Shown here piece after piece: positions 34,621 through 47,513 of a DNA stretch of 64,000 nt. Location: contig JAUIRK010000129.1 of assembly GCA_030549495.1 (NCBI GenBank), forward strand, positions 291,001-355,000, read 5' to 3'. A program made the translations under genes and the position numbers. Under the pieces are notes generated by a model. The model saw only the letters and a program-made list of their open reading frames with translations, had not been told where the DNA came from and did no database searches. Numbering within the stretch: position 1 is the first letter of the stretch; each line of letters opens with the position of its first letter. Source of the stretch: Nectonema munidae (Eukaryota > Nematomorpha > Nectonematoida > Nectonematidae).

Positions 34621-36311
34621 ATCTTTTGAAATCATTTTCATGGTAGTTGATTCATGCCTAAAACGGTCAATCAAAAATTAATTTTTTCAGCAAAATTTTA
34701 AAATTATCTGTAACTTATCTTAAAAATTTATAATTATATACAGTTTTGAAAACAACACTTTATATATTTAATTTTCTCAATAATGATGGCTATTTTTTAG
34801 AAAATGTCAATAAAAATTTTGATTGATCATAAATATATCTAATAAAATATGTTTTTATACTAAATCTGCCATGTTGATTTAATTTACGGACTCGTTTTTT
34901 ACATATAGGAATCCCTATAAGTTTTAATCAAATTTGCGGTTTATTTCTAAAAATTATCTCCAAAAACATTCATTCAAATTCATGCCAAATGGAAGATGCT
35001 TGTTTCATTTTTGTACTCAAGTTAGGCATTTGTGATTTTAAAATATCTGAAAGCTTCAATCAGATTTGTTGTTTACTTCTTGATACTGTCCTCAGAAATA
35101 TTTTCAAAAAAATAAATATCTGTTTTTATGCCAAATCAACGATGCCTATTTTATTTCTATACTCCATTTTGGCTAATAGGGTTAAAAATCTTTGTAAGAG
35201 TCCATTGAATTCAGTTTCTTTAACATTTTTTCAGTTAATCGTTATATATTGGTTATAAAGTAAAAATATCATTTTTAATATATATATTGGATTATAATAC
35301 TTTCTTCAATCATGTTGAATATGAAATATTTATTTTAAAAAAGAAAAACAAATCGCGCTAAAATCTTTTGAAGATTGTTATCAGAGAAAGGAAGAACCTG
35401 AAAAATAATTGAAAAGAGAACGTGTGATCAATTTCGGTTGACAGAAAGATATGCTTCAACTTTACAATTTCAGAACTCTTTAGCACATTCAATAGGATAT
35501 TGCAGCAAGGTAACATCAAACAAAAATAAGCTTGACGTTTAGAGTAATCAATAGTTTTGTTTACTGAACTCGAGTGCTTCACTTTTAATTCAGACGTCAT
35601 TTGACGAGCTTTAGAAAAGTGGATGCTAACACTTCAGAACACAAAAGACACACTTAGATTCCTCTTCCCCACCAAAAACGAAATAATAGTACTTATAGTA
35701 ATTTAATATCATCAGAAATTAGAAAAAAAGTCGCCTATTTTTATTGATTCCCTTTCTCGCTATATTTTTGAAAGAAAATAGATCGTGTGATTAGGGTATA
35801 AATGTCCATCTTTAAGTTATGAGTATTCATAATATCCTGTTTAAACATATATAATATAATAAATTTAAATATTTTTTTAAATTCAAAGTTACTTTTGGCA
35901 AAAAAATTCATTAACTTATTTTCTACAATTTCTATTTTTTTTTATAACTTTTTAAATCTTGCTAATATTTTTTTAGTTTAAATATCTAAATTGTTTATTC
36001 ACGAATTTGTTTTTGAACCATAATTTGTAAAATTTTGTTCTCGCAAAATTTGTGTTTGCATTTTTATTATAATGCAACCTTGAGATATTGATATTTTATG
36101 AAAAAGAAAAAATATTGTCACCTAAAATTGTATTAGTTTTTGCTTGTCCTCGCAGTTTTACCAAATGTGCGATATTTCTCAAAATTTGATAACTTTTGGA
36201 TTTCTATCCAAATTATTTTTTGATTCTAAGATTGACTTTTTAATTACCATAAGTTGATAAGATTTTGACTAGAAGTTTTACTTTATTGATTAACTTTTTT
36301 CTATTCAAAAG

Positions 36312-36598
36312 AGATCAAAATGGATCCTACTGATGAAGAAAGTGAAGCTGAAAGTTCTGCTGAAAATACAGAAGATAGTGAAAATGAGGTTGATGAAGAA
36401 AAAGCTAAAGAGGTGAATGGATTAGGAGAATCTGATGATTCCGTTGCTTCGGGAAATGCAGAAAAAGAAGATGAAGAAGTGGTTTCCGTTCAAGAGTTTG
36501 AAGAAGAAGAAGAAGAAGAAGAAAGTGAAGATGAAGAAATAAAAAAGAGCAAGAGAAAAAGGGGACCTCCGAAGTCAAATAAAAAACAGAAAAAATAG
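36312..36598 (+). CDS. Nucleoplasmin-like histone chaperone A, exon 5 (acidic tail)
   Basis: Last exon, joined in phase 1 to exon 4, so that the G of exon 4 plus AG forms the Glu codon of residue 109. It encodes residues 110-203: MDPTDEESEAESSAENTEDS, a long Glu/Asp-rich stretch that includes a run of eight Glu, and a basic C terminus (KKSKRKRGPPKSNKKQKK, residues 186-203) that fits a nuclear localisation signal. Acidic tracts after the core bind the basic histones in this family. The exon is open to a TAG stop with no damage. In isolation it would look like a short acidic protein starting at 36320; the acceptor, the phase and the match with gene B show that it is an exon. Confidence 0.88.
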
Positions 36599-36699
36599 CT
36601 TACACTTTTGAACCGAATTTGTCCTAGATTTTTCTTTTCAAAGGGTTAATTCTAATATTGAAATTTTGTATTATTACTCTAATCTCCCTATAAAATGTA

Positions 36700-36705
36700 A
36701 ATAAA
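36700..36705 (+). terminator. Poly(A) signal of nucleoplasmin-like gene A
   Basis: AATAAA about 100 bases after the stop, in the context TAAATAAATTTC, which is also found at the equivalent place after gene B. Confidence 0.65.
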
Positions 36706-37517
36706 TTTCATTTTTATGCTTAATTCTATAACCTAACTAATTTTGTCATGGATAATAAGCTGAATAGTTTATATTATTTCATATAAGATTGCTATCAGCA
36801 AATCTAAAAGGATTGTTTGTCTTGTACGTCATTTGAGATATATAAAAATTATGAACGTATTGTTTAACATTACTAAAGCTTTTTTGACCATTTATAACTT
36901 GTGTTTGCGAGTTTTAGAAAGATTAATAAAATCTATTTATTATGAAATGGAAGAGTGTACAGAAGAATGGCAAACAAAATAATTTTTTTGCAAAAATTAA
37001 AGATTATATTAACAATAAAAAGATGAAATATTTAAGAGTGTTGATACTATTAAAAAGGCCCAAAGTTTGAAACAAACTTCTGAAAAGAAATTTATTGAAG
37101 TGACAAGAAACAACATTGAGAATATGGTTTCAAAATATGTACATATAATTCCAAGAGCACATTAAATGCTAATAAAAGCGACTAATTGTGTCGCTCAGTC
37201 ACTTGATAATTCAAAACAATATGTAATTATCTTATGTAATGTTAAAAAAATAATTTATGTATTTATATCCATATCAGGGGCGCACATCCTCAAAATTATT
37301 GGGGGCGAAATTTTTTTCTTGCAATTTTCAAAATTAGTGGTCTGGAAATACCACGGGAGACCAAATATTCAAGCAATCCTTTAAAATAGCGTGTATTCAG
37401 CGCATACCTAAAGTCCTAAATTTATAAGACTACTTTATATTTTTTTTACAAAATTTGTGAATTTAAATACTATACTTCCAGCGAAAATGTTTTAATTAAA
37501 TTTGCATATCGAATATA
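36706..37517. other. Intergenic, nothing firm
   Basis: Contains CAGGGGCGCACATCC at about 37276, which looks like a transposon end of hAT style, but no partner or duplication was found. No coding sequence recognised. Confidence 0.35.
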
Positions 37518-37988
37518 GTGCGCAGAAAAAATGCCCCAATTAAAAAGTAGGAAAAAATGCCCCAATTTAAAATTAGGAAAAAATGCCCCAACAAAAAATT
37601 ATTAATTAAAATTAAAAAAAAGATATGTCAAATAAAGATTTTTTGTAAAAAAAAAAGTTAACTTTTCATCTAAAACATCTAAAATTTAATTAAAATAAAC
37701 TAAAAAACAGCATACGACAATTTTTTTTTATAAAACAGCAAATATTTTTGAACTTTGTGTGTATCAGAACACTTTCTAAATATAATTTGTATTTTAACTG
37801 ATTTTAAGAACACATTCCCATAAATCTTTGCTATTTTCAAGAACTTTATAAAGAAAAAACCCTATAGATTAAGAAATTTAGCCTTTCAAAACGTTACCAA
37901 ATAAAAATATTTATATAATTAAAAAAATCAAAAATTAGGGGCATTTTTTTCTACTTTTTAATTGGGGGTATTTTTACCTACAACTATT
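37518..37988. mobile_element. Small terminal-inverted-repeat element, family unknown
   Basis: The left part contains AAAATGCCCCAATTAAAAAG plus two more AAAAAATGCCCCAA units. The right end has the complement (ATTAGGGGCATTTTTTTC, CTTTTTAATTGGGGG). Both sides are flanked by GAATATA (37511-37517 and 37989-37995), a candidate 7-bp target duplication. The outermost bases of the two ends do not match well. No coding sequence. The 471-bp length and internal A/T-rich body are typical of a MITE. Confidence 0.55.
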
Positions 37989-39310
37989 GAATATACACTA
38001 GTTTAAAAAATCCAAAAATGTTAGGGGGTGGAATATGCTTTTCATTTGAAAAATGAAGTAGTCTGCCAGGCACATTACAGGAATTGATGAAAGGATATTT
38101 GATTCATAGAGAAAACAAATAACTGAAGGTTGGGTAGTTTTATATGAGTGAACATGTGTTTTGAGTTATTTCTTTGCCCATAATGTTTCAGCATCTGTTA
38201 ACCATTTCACTTCACCACTGACGTTCTTCATGAAATAACATAAGCGATGAACAATACCAACCATGTGCGCAAAGGCTGTTGTAAAAGAAAAACGCAATTT
38301 GAACTCTCTCATCATTTTAGAATATCACGCGTTGGATTCTCGTTTTTTTCTTGTCTGTCTAGGTTCCTATTTTATGGTTTTTTTGATTTACACTAAATTC
38401 TATAGTTGAACAAATTTAAACTATGAACTAGAGGTGTTTCTAGCGTAGCCATTTTGTCGCCTGGAAGGCTTTAGAACTTGTATTTTGGGCATCCACTGGC
38501 TAGGGAGCGCAACAGAATCATTTCACGATATAAGTGGTAATTTCATCAATTTTGACATGAGAAATATACAGTAAAAAAATACATAAGATCGTAATCAAAT
38601 TTTATTCATCTATCATAAAGTAGTTGAAACCTTGTAGGTCATGTTTTGTTTTCTTCAAAAAGTATGCTTTGTTCATTTTCTTCAATTACTTGAAACACAA
38701 TGTGGGCGCAAAATTTCGGGAAATTTTTTCTAATATGTCATAAATTGCATAGTTGCAGTTGCTCAATATCATTGTGAGCGTGTACAATTTCCCCTCAGAT
38801 TAGAATCGAAGTTATAAATTACGTACACAATAGACGCGTAATAAATGAATATCTCCCAAAAAAATTCCCTCATAGAGGCACAATCGAAGTTATAAAAATA
38901 CACGCAGCGTCTGAATATTCTTCTCTTTCCCAGCATGATGACATTTACTGAATATCATTGTGGTAAGTTTGTATTTCCCTCATATAGGAGGAATAGTAGT
39001 TATATAAAAGATGTTACGCAGTCTTGCTATCGATTTTTTAGTAAATAACATCGAGACATATTGCACGTCGATAAATAATTTCACCGTGTACTCAACATGC
39101 AAAATATAATTGAACTCTTTCTTTATTTTCACATCTTCGTGTTTGCTCGTCCCACGTTTTTTATTTCTCCCTCATCCGGCGTTTTTCAAAATCTGCTTCA
39201 TCTCGCATTTTTCAAATTGAGCTTCATCCCGCATTTTTCAAATTGTGCTTTATCCCTCCTTTCTCCATTATCGCCCTTCTTTTTTGATAGGTATCTGTTT
39301 TTTTCTCACT
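37989..39310. other. Intergenic with short degenerate tandem repeats
   Basis: At 38780-39030 three diverged units share TTTCCCTCA and ATCGAAGTTATAAA-like stretches. At 39165-39262 three units of about 30 bp carry GCATTTTTCAAATTG and GCTTCATCC. On the minus strand near 38170-38320 a stretch reads HMVGIVHRLCYFMKN and EVKWLTDAE, which hints at a decayed transposase that I cannot place. Confidence 0.4.
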
Positions 39311-41480
39311 ATGAGTACAGATTCTGAATATATATCTCCTGATGGAACCACCTATACTTCTACTGTACCTATTGCCGCTGGAAGACCAAGATCGCTGAAT
39401 CAAAGAAATATATCTTCAAACCCTCCTGGTCCAAAATTAGAAGCCAGTCTCAATGTGGAAACTTTTTTTTACTTATGATTTAGTTTTAGAGATCTCACAC
39501 GTTACAAATTTTATCAGACAAACTATAGAATGAAATAACGATATTTCTACCCATGTGGTTTCCTTTGCTTTATCTTTCTGCATTGATAAACTTTTGCTTA
39601 TATTGCTTGCCTCTACCAAATGGGAATAAATCCCGATCAAAAATTTCGATAGAAGAATTGTTTTCGCACAAAAAAATCTATTTTTGTAAAAGCTGTTCTT
39701 ACTAGAAATGATTTTAAATTAATATCAAAATTTTTACGATTTGACAACCCTCTGACCAGAGAAACAGAAATGGATAAAATTGCCTCTATAAGGATTATAC
39801 ACCACGATTTCAATAAAGTTTTCACTAAGTAAGATTGAAACATTGAGTAAGATTGAGCAATTTCAATGCTTTTCAAGATGTGACATCACTCATAGAAACA
39901 CGAATACGAACAAATATGCAAACAGGGACAAATACCTATATTCACAACTAAACGCATACAAATATTTATACCCGTACACCAACATAAATTTACATACAAA
40001 TGCAAGCACACCATCATACAAACACCCACGCGTATTACTACTTACACAAAGAGAAATAAGATGCTCTCCCCGCGGGGAACGGGCGGGTCGGGAAACAATT
40101 TTCTCAATGATGAAATATAAAAGTATTTGATGAAACAAAAAGATGAAAACTTTTTTATTTAAGCTAATTTTTAAATAATTCCTTATTTTATCCAACAAAA
40201 ATTGACATGCAACCAAAACAAATTTTTTTCAGTATTATTTCATATTGAAATCATGTTGAGAAGTAAATAATGTATATGTTTACAAAAAGATAATAAAGAT
40301 TTTGTAAATAATGTATATATTTGCAGAATATGAACGATCAATTTTTCTATCAATTTCCCAATAAGGGAGATAAAACCTTCCCCGCGAGGAACAGGAAAGT
40401 TTGGAGTCCCCGCTAGACTCTGACACAACAAAAATTATCTCTCGTAATTTTTAGGTATTGGACTCCTAACCAGTATGTTACCGTTGATAAGCAAGTTTTG
40501 AGATACCTAGGAAATTGTCCAATCAAAATTTTTGACCCAAGGAAACCTGTCAAGTGGGGGATCAAATTTTACTACCAAAACGACCCTCGAACCGTTTTAT
40601 CGCTTGAAATTTACATCTCGAACTATAGTGATTCCAATTTTTTCATAGGTGTCGAAATAACAAAGCGTTTAGTTTTGAACTCTTCAATTCCCAGCGGAAC
40701 AGGGATAATATGTGATCGATTTTTTATAAACCACAAACTATGTTCTTGGGGTATACAACATTCATAAACTTTTCCTAGTACATTGAATTCATCTAGATTC
40801 TAGAAGGTGTGTTCCTCAAATTTTCAAAAAAAGATATCTAAGCCAGGAAGGTCTTGATGAATGTGAATCTCGAGTGGTATATAGTGATTGCTATTATTTA
40901 GTTGCATACATTCCCAAAAACCACGCTCGCATCAATTTCAAAGCCGTTCTCATAATGAGCAGTCAGCACTATGGCCCAATTTCATTTTGTGGAGAAAGAA
41001 AAAAACCAGAGTCGATGCTTCTCTATAACCATTGCTAGTGTGGGGTAGACAAAGCAAATCAAATGTGCCGAAATTTCACAACATAAAGGTCCACGCGAAG
41101 ATGGCCAGTAGCTGTGTTTTGTAACTATTTGAACATGGCTGCTCTAAACACTTCAGTAATCGTTATGAATAACTGTCCATAATTATATTCTTCCAGATGT
41201 GGAGGTAGAGAAGAAATAATAAATTCCCTGTTTTCAACTTGCAGATAATGCAATGGAAATGAGAGTTCAATTTACATCTATCCCAAGAGAATTACGCATA
41301 ATTTTAGGTCTCTATGGATATAAGAGACTATTTCATCGTCTACAAGAGGTCCATGAATAATGTGCAAACTTAACATTCGTAAATTTTTCCAAAGTTGCAC
41401 ATCTTGCAAACATAATGTTTGCAAGGACCATTCACAAATTATATTCAAATATCGTAAACTAACTATGTTGTAATACTTGG
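39311..41480 (+). mobile_element. piggyBac transposon relic 2, interrupted
   Basis: N-terminal part MSTDSEYISPDGTTYTS (39311), then FKLISKFLRFDNPLTRETEM (about 39710-39770, the LRFDD block). About 600 bp of unrelated sequence follows (39850-40450), and then YVTVDKQVLRYLGNCPIK (first catalytic Asp block), IKIFDPRKPVKWGIKFYY, LEIYISNYSDSNFF, and IPSGTGIICDRFFI (second catalytic Asp block, here DRFF). A C-terminal region with further decay follows to about 41480, ending in Cys-containing scraps like those at the C terminus of relic 3. The intruding segment contains an AC-rich degenerate microsatellite (39898-40040) and GC-rich patches at 40067 and 40380. Many breaks. Confidence 0.8.
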
Positions 41481-41639
41481 TTTTTCTCTACTTGCTTGCT
41501 ATTATATAAAATATAACTTTTTTGATAGGCCCAAAAAAATAAATTATTTATACAAAAAAATTTTTTTGATAACTGATAATAATATAAATACCCTTTTCCT
41601 TGATTTTCATGTTGCTCATATTTAAAAATTTACTCATTA

Positions 41640-42890
41640 TTTGTGTCAAGATTTACTCCAAGTTAGAGCTGGGCCTAAGCGCCCCTCTCTAGTCGTGCGA
41701 GGATGTGGTCCTCTCATTTGTGAAAAAGTTATGTTTTTTGCTGAAAAATTCAACGTCAAATTTTAAAGCTAGTAATGGTTGGCTGAGCACTTTTTCGAAA
41801 GGGTAAAATATTTGTCGCAAGCGTATATGTGGAGAAGGAAAAAAGGCGCCAATAGAAGATGTCGAAAATGGAAAGGAGAAACTTGTTGAAATTTTGAAAG
41901 AGTATGCCTTGGATGACATATATAACGCTGATCAAACTGTCTTCTTTTATAGAATGATGCCAAATAAGACCTTGACTTTTAAAGGAGATTTGTGAGTTCG
42001 TGGGAAATATTCTAAAGATTGACAATATTTTTTTGTTGTAAACATGAGTATACCTTTATAATTGGAAAATATGCAAAACCACTCTGTTTCAAGGATGTGA
42101 AAAGCTTACCTTGTGACTATAAAAACAATTCCATTTAGTCATGGATGACGAACTAAATTTTTTGTGACTGGTTAAGTCAATTAAACAACGTAATGAGATT
42201 AAAAATAAATCAATCATTCCGTTATTGGCAATTGCACAGCACATAAAAATATACCGAATTTATCCAATATTAAAATAGAATATTTTCCAGCTTATTCTAC
42301 TTCTTTAATTCAGCCTATGAATGAGGACATAATTAGATGTTTCAAAGCGAAGTATAGAACAAATCTTATCAGATACTATTTATAGAGTTTTAAGACAAAT
42401 TTTTCGCTGAATATTCTTCAAGTCCTGCATCTATCTGTGCCATCATAGAACATTATTGATTCATCAACTAATGTGAACTGATTTTAAAAAGGGATTTTAT
42501 CTCGATCAAGTGAGTATTTCATCATGTGATTCTGAACTTATAAGTTCCAGAGAAGCTTTGCTTGAAAAGAATTTAAGTGAAAGAGAAGTTGATGAGTTTA
42601 TTACAATAGATGAAGATGTAACTTATCAAAAAAGAAGCAATGATGACATTATAAAAGTAGAACTGTATCAATATAATAGTGTCTGTATAGATGAATAAGT
42701 TGGAGATGAAAACCAGAGTGATTCCCAAGATATTCAAGAAAACTATTTTACCGTAACTGAAGCTAAAGAAATGGCCACTAAACTCTATCAGTACTTGTTG
42801 AGAGAAGAAGCACCTTCAAAAATTGTTAAAAACATATCTCTATTTGCGAATTTTTGGAAAAGATACTCTCTCCAAGATGTAAGCAAAAAA
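41640..42890 (+). mobile_element. Tigger/pogo-type DNA transposon relic
   Basis: Plus-strand blocks of a Tigger transposase occur in order across frames: CGPLICEKVMFFAEKFNV and ASNGWLSTF (end of the CENP-B-like DNA-binding part, about 41700-41800), DDIYNADQTVFFYRMMPNKT (about 41920; the NADETGLF block, with Gln for the catalytic-site Glu), IGKYAKPLCFKDVKSLPCDY (about 42060), SWMTNEIF-type block (about 42140), and AYSTSLIQPMNEDIIRCFKA (about 42295; the TS-xQPLDxGVI block). A C-terminal tail follows at 42510-42698 and onward to KNISLFANFWKRYSLQDV. Many breaks. A gypsy fossil begins directly to the right. Confidence 0.85.
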
Positions 42891-43213
42891 AATGCATTTT
42901 TTTCTTTCACTTTAATAAACAAGTCTTTTCATAATTAAAATAAAGAATCTTACTGTATAAAACTTTTTTTAGTATATCGAAACAGTAATCGTAATCAGTA
43001 GGTTTTGAAGAAATATCTTCCCTAAGTTGATCTATCCTTTTTGCATTTTCTCCACGTTGCGCGTTTAATATTTCGATCATGGTCTTCTGCTGTTCCATCT
43101 GCTTTTGCATTAGCACCACCAGGTCTTAAATTTCTGTCATTGTCTTGCCAATTCTGAAGATGTTCTTTGTCGAGAAGTTGTGCAAGATCCTACTGACTGC
43201 GCCAGAAAGTCTC

Positions 43214-43485
43214 TGTTATGTTTTTACAGAGCAAAATGATAAAGAAAATAATTTATTGAGGAAAGGAAGAAAGAAGTGCCCCATATAAGAAAATCTGCAC
43301 CTATTTATACTATCGACAAATTATCTTGTAAAATAGGTATGCAAATGAAGAGCATTTCGCAACTGAGAGAATAGGAACCTATGTAAATATTTAATTATTT
43401 GCATAGGCCATTGTAGAGAAAATGACTTTTAACATTGTTGTTGAGAGAATGTGAAAGAATGCCTGTTTTGCATAAGACCATAACA
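43214..43485 (-). repeat. LTR of gypsy fossil C (left copy)
   Basis: 272 bp bounded by TGTTATG and CATAACA, nearly identical to 47514-47799. Confidence 0.9.
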
Positions 43486-46400
43486 CCTCCCACCTGAGCT
43501 TTTGATCATTCAGGATCAGGAAAATGTTGGGGTGCAATTCCTTTGTTAGTTCTCTGTCATCTTCTAAGTGGTTCAGGGACGGGTAAAAGTTCATCTTGCT
43601 TTTTTTCTCAGATAAAGTTTCTTTTGAGAGGTATTCAAAAGATATATCTTCTCCGGGTTCACTATCTTCCGAAATAGAAGAACGCGGTTGTAATTGTTCA
43701 ATGTGGCGTCTCCATATAAGACCGTTTGGGTAGACTTTGACGTTGTACGTTCGTTGACCCTTGATTTTTATGATAACCGCTGCAACCCAACGTGAATTTG
43801 TTTTATTTCCATAATATTTAGCGTAGACCTTATCTCCAACTTTGTACTTTTTGAAAGCTTTAGAGCGACGTAGGTTTATTTCTGTTTGTTTGCTTTGTGC
43901 TATGTGAGCTGGCGACGGAATCCAAATGTCTATTTTTGTCCTTATCTGTCGAGAATTTAGTAGCTCACTTGGCGAGTAGCCTGTAATGTTTGGTGTTCTT
44001 CGATATTGCATTAAAAACTCTTATAAGGCTCTTTTCAGCGATAGAGAAGATTTCTTCAAGGATTGCTTTAACGTTTGAACCATTCTCTCCGCTTCCCCGT
44101 TCGTAGCAGGGTGATATGGAGCTTCAGTGAGATGAACTATTCCTCTCTCCTTGCACCAACACTTGAACTCTTGAGACATAAAAGTAGTAGCATTATCTGT
44201 CACGATTGTGTGTGGATAGCCGAAGTGAGCAAAGTCGTCTTCAAGTATCTCAATTGTTGACCTTGTTGTAATGGATTGTGTACGATGCACGCAAAGGTAT
44301 TTAGAGTGTGCATCTATCAATACAAGGCATTGATTGCATGATCTAGATGAAGACTGCTCCAAGGCTTTTTTGGAAGCATCCATGGATGGTTTGAGCTTTC
44401 AGGAGGATTTCTTTGATTCTCTCCACAAGAATTACAGTTTCGACACGTACTTTCAAAATCTTCGGTAATGTTAGGCCAATACACTGAAGTCCGTGCTAAT
44501 TTCTTCATCCTTTCCATGCCAAAATGTCCCGCATGTAGTTTATTCAACACTTGACATTGCAAAGACTTTGGGATAATCACTCTGAAACTATACGTTAGAC
44601 AGCCGGTTATGATTCCTAATGAATCAGCAATTTGTCTAAAACGTCCAATATCACTCCCTTCATTGTTTTTCTTTGTAGGCCAACCTTCTCGTGTAAAACG
44701 TATAATCATTGAAATGAGGGGATCTTTGGATGACTCTGCCCTGCAAGTTACTATGCTCCATCTTTTTATTAAATGTCTCAATATAACATACAATTTCCGT
44801 GTCATCTTCCTTCTCTTCGTCATCAAAATTATGATCTTCGGAAGATGGTAATTGACTAATTGCGTCTGCATTTGTATGGTTAGCGTTCTTGCGATATTCG
44901 GTGGTGTAGTCATATTGCTTTAAAGTCATTGCCCATCTTGCTAGACGATTTGCTGCGAGTAAAGGGGTTGCTTTTGAAGGTCCAAACAAAGCTGTAAGAG
45001 GACGGTGATCTGTCACCAGAACAAACCTTCTACCATAAAGGTAAAGGTAGAACTTTTTTAACCCATAAATTATTGCAAGAGCTTCCTTTTGAGTTTGACT
45101 GTAATTTCTTTGAGCGGATGTAATAATTTTAGACGTGTTAAATATTGGCTTTTCATCTCCATTTGGGAAGCGATGAAAAAGTACCGCTCCAATTCCAACA
45201 TTGGAAGCATCACACGAAATCCCAATTGGTAATTTTCGGTTGAAATGAACCAGAACTTTTTTTGAGGACAAAAGCTCTTTGGACTTTTGAAAAGCTTCTT
45301 CTTCTTCCACACCCCATTTCCATTTGTGAGATTTCTTCGTAAGTCGATAGAGGACTTCTAAAATTTGTGAAAGATTAGTAGATAAAATTTTTTAAATAAA
45401 ACTGTAATGAGCCTAGATATGACTTGCTTGATACATTATCTGGAGGCGGCATCTTAAGGACGTCATTAACTTTTGATCCTTTTTCAATTCCATACGATGA
45501 AAGACGTCGGCCTAGATACTCTACCGACGATTGAGCAAATTGACACTTTTCCAAACGACAACGAAGACCATTTTTGTCTAAACGATCTAAAAGACGTTTC
45601 AGGTTGTTGTTATGATCATTTGCGTCTTTTCCACTGATAGGTCATCCATGTATACAGCAACTCCTGGCAAATCTTGTGTCATTTGATCCATTATGTATTG
45701 AAAGTAACCAGGCGCCGATTTAATTCCAAAAGGTAATCTCTTTTGAAGAAGTACTCCCTTGTGAGTATTTAGAGCAAGTTTTTCCTGACTCTTAGGTCCC
45801 AAAGGAATTTGATTATAACCAAACGCCAAATCTATTTTAGAAAATCCATATCCACCTTGTAGTTTGCTCATAAGCTCTTCAGGAAGAGGCAAGGGATAGC
45901 GATGATCTTTCAGATGACGGTTTATAGTGACAGCGTAGTCTCCACAAACCCTTATTGATTGTCCAGTGCGTGTTTTTTTACAGGAACTACAGGGGTTCCA
46001 TATTCGTTGAATTGGACCTTTTCCCAAATTTCTTGCTCAATACCATTTTTGTAAACTTGTTCAAACTCGTCATGCATTGCTAGTGGAATGGGTCTATGTT
46101 TGCAAAAGATTGGTTGAATTGACTCTTTGAACTCCACTTCTAATACAAAATCTTTAAGACATCCAACTCCTGGTTTCCAAATATTTGGAAACTGCTTGCA
46201 TGTTTTCAGACACTGATCCAAAAGTCCTTTGTCTTGCTTTAAATCCCTGGAAATGAAGTTGCCTGGTACTTTCGTTTCTGTTGTGAAACTTCCTCTTGTT
46301 TTCAAAAAATGTTTGCTCGCAGATTCGTAATGAGGAGTTGACTGATCTAAAATTGGTTTGCCCATATCTTTCCAAAGTTGTTGTGTGATGAAGTTTCCCG

Positions 46401-47513
46401 TTGTTGCAATGTCCAACTCCAATATGCATCTGTGGCCTTTAATAGAAAGAGGTATCTCCATCTTTGGAAGTTCATGTGAGCTGACAAGCGCAACCGTAAC
46501 CAGAGTTTTGATGGAATCCTTCGTGTATTTCTTTCTACATACCATTTCTAAGTGACCTTTTAAATAAAAAATTACACATTGTTTGCCTAAAGCGACACTC
46601 TTCTGGTTTGTGATTTGCTTTTCCACAGCGATAGCAGCGAAACTTTGCTTTTGTTTCAGTCTTTTTCTTTAGAAACTTTTTTGGTGCTGCATGTAAATGA
46701 TTTACTTCTGTATCTTTAGTGTGATATCCAAAAACGGTTTCTTTCGCAACCTTGGCTGCGTTTTCCGTTTCAATTGCTATTTCCACAGCTATAGCAAAAT
46801 CCAAATTCTCATCCTTTACTTTAAAAATTGCCTTTAAGACCGCTTCGTTTCTAATTGAGCAAATAAATCTTGTGCGCAGTGCTTCATCTTGAGGATCTTT
46901 TATTGAGGCAAAGTCACAAGTTGCTGCATCCTGGTGAATGTGGGCTGCAAGTTCTTGAATCTTTTCTCCGGATTTACTTTGAAGATCACTCTAGAATTTG
47001 AAGCGTTCCCTCACAACAAATCTTTTAGGATCGTATTGATCATTCATGAAATCTATAATTTCTTGCATGCTCAAGTTATTGATGCCTTTAGGCAATGAGC
47101 TTTGGGCTGCAAGATTGGAGAGTAACTTGTAGATGCAGGGTGATTGATTTGTCAGAAAAACTTGCGCTTTTCGATGTTCCGGGATAGAATTTGCTCCAAG
47201 AAATGTGCAAAAACGAGCGAAGTAATCTTTCCAAAGTTCAGAATTAGTATCAAATGGTGCAAACTGACAAAATCCTCCTTGAGAAGAAGAGAACTCAGTA
47301 GGTTTTGAAGAAATATCTTTCCTAAGTTGATCTATCCTTTTTGCATCTTCTCCACGTTGCGCGTTTAATATTTCGATCATGGTCTTCTTCTGTTCCATCT
47401 GCTTTTGCATTAGCACCGCCAGGTCTTTAATTTATGTAATTGTCTTGCCAATTCTGAAGATGTTCTTTGTCCAGAAGTTGTGCAAGATCCTACTGACTGC
47501 GCCAGAAAGTCTC

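Larger units (their letters stand above)
31354..36311 (+). other. Intron 4 of nucleoplasmin-like gene A
   Basis: About 4.96 kb between the GTAATTTT donor and a TTCAAAAG acceptor; the same intron in gene B is about 1.1 kb. The extra length is explained in part by a piggyBac relic (33335-34620) and a dispersed repeat (31617-31805). The stretches 31806-33334 and 34621-36311 show nothing I recognise, apart from a hAT-like CAGTGGTTCAAAAAG at about 32334 without a partner. Confidence 0.8.

Noticed and set aside
36320-36598. Stand-alone short acidic protein gene
   Set aside because: The acceptor at 36310-36311, the phase-1 join and the identical arrangement in gene B show it is the last exon of a nucleoplasmin-like gene.
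40060-40420. hAT MITE with GC-rich ends (CCCCGCGGGGAACGGG) inside piggyBac relic 2
   Set aside because: The GC-rich patches at 40067 and 40380 are similar but I could not define inverted ends or a target duplication.
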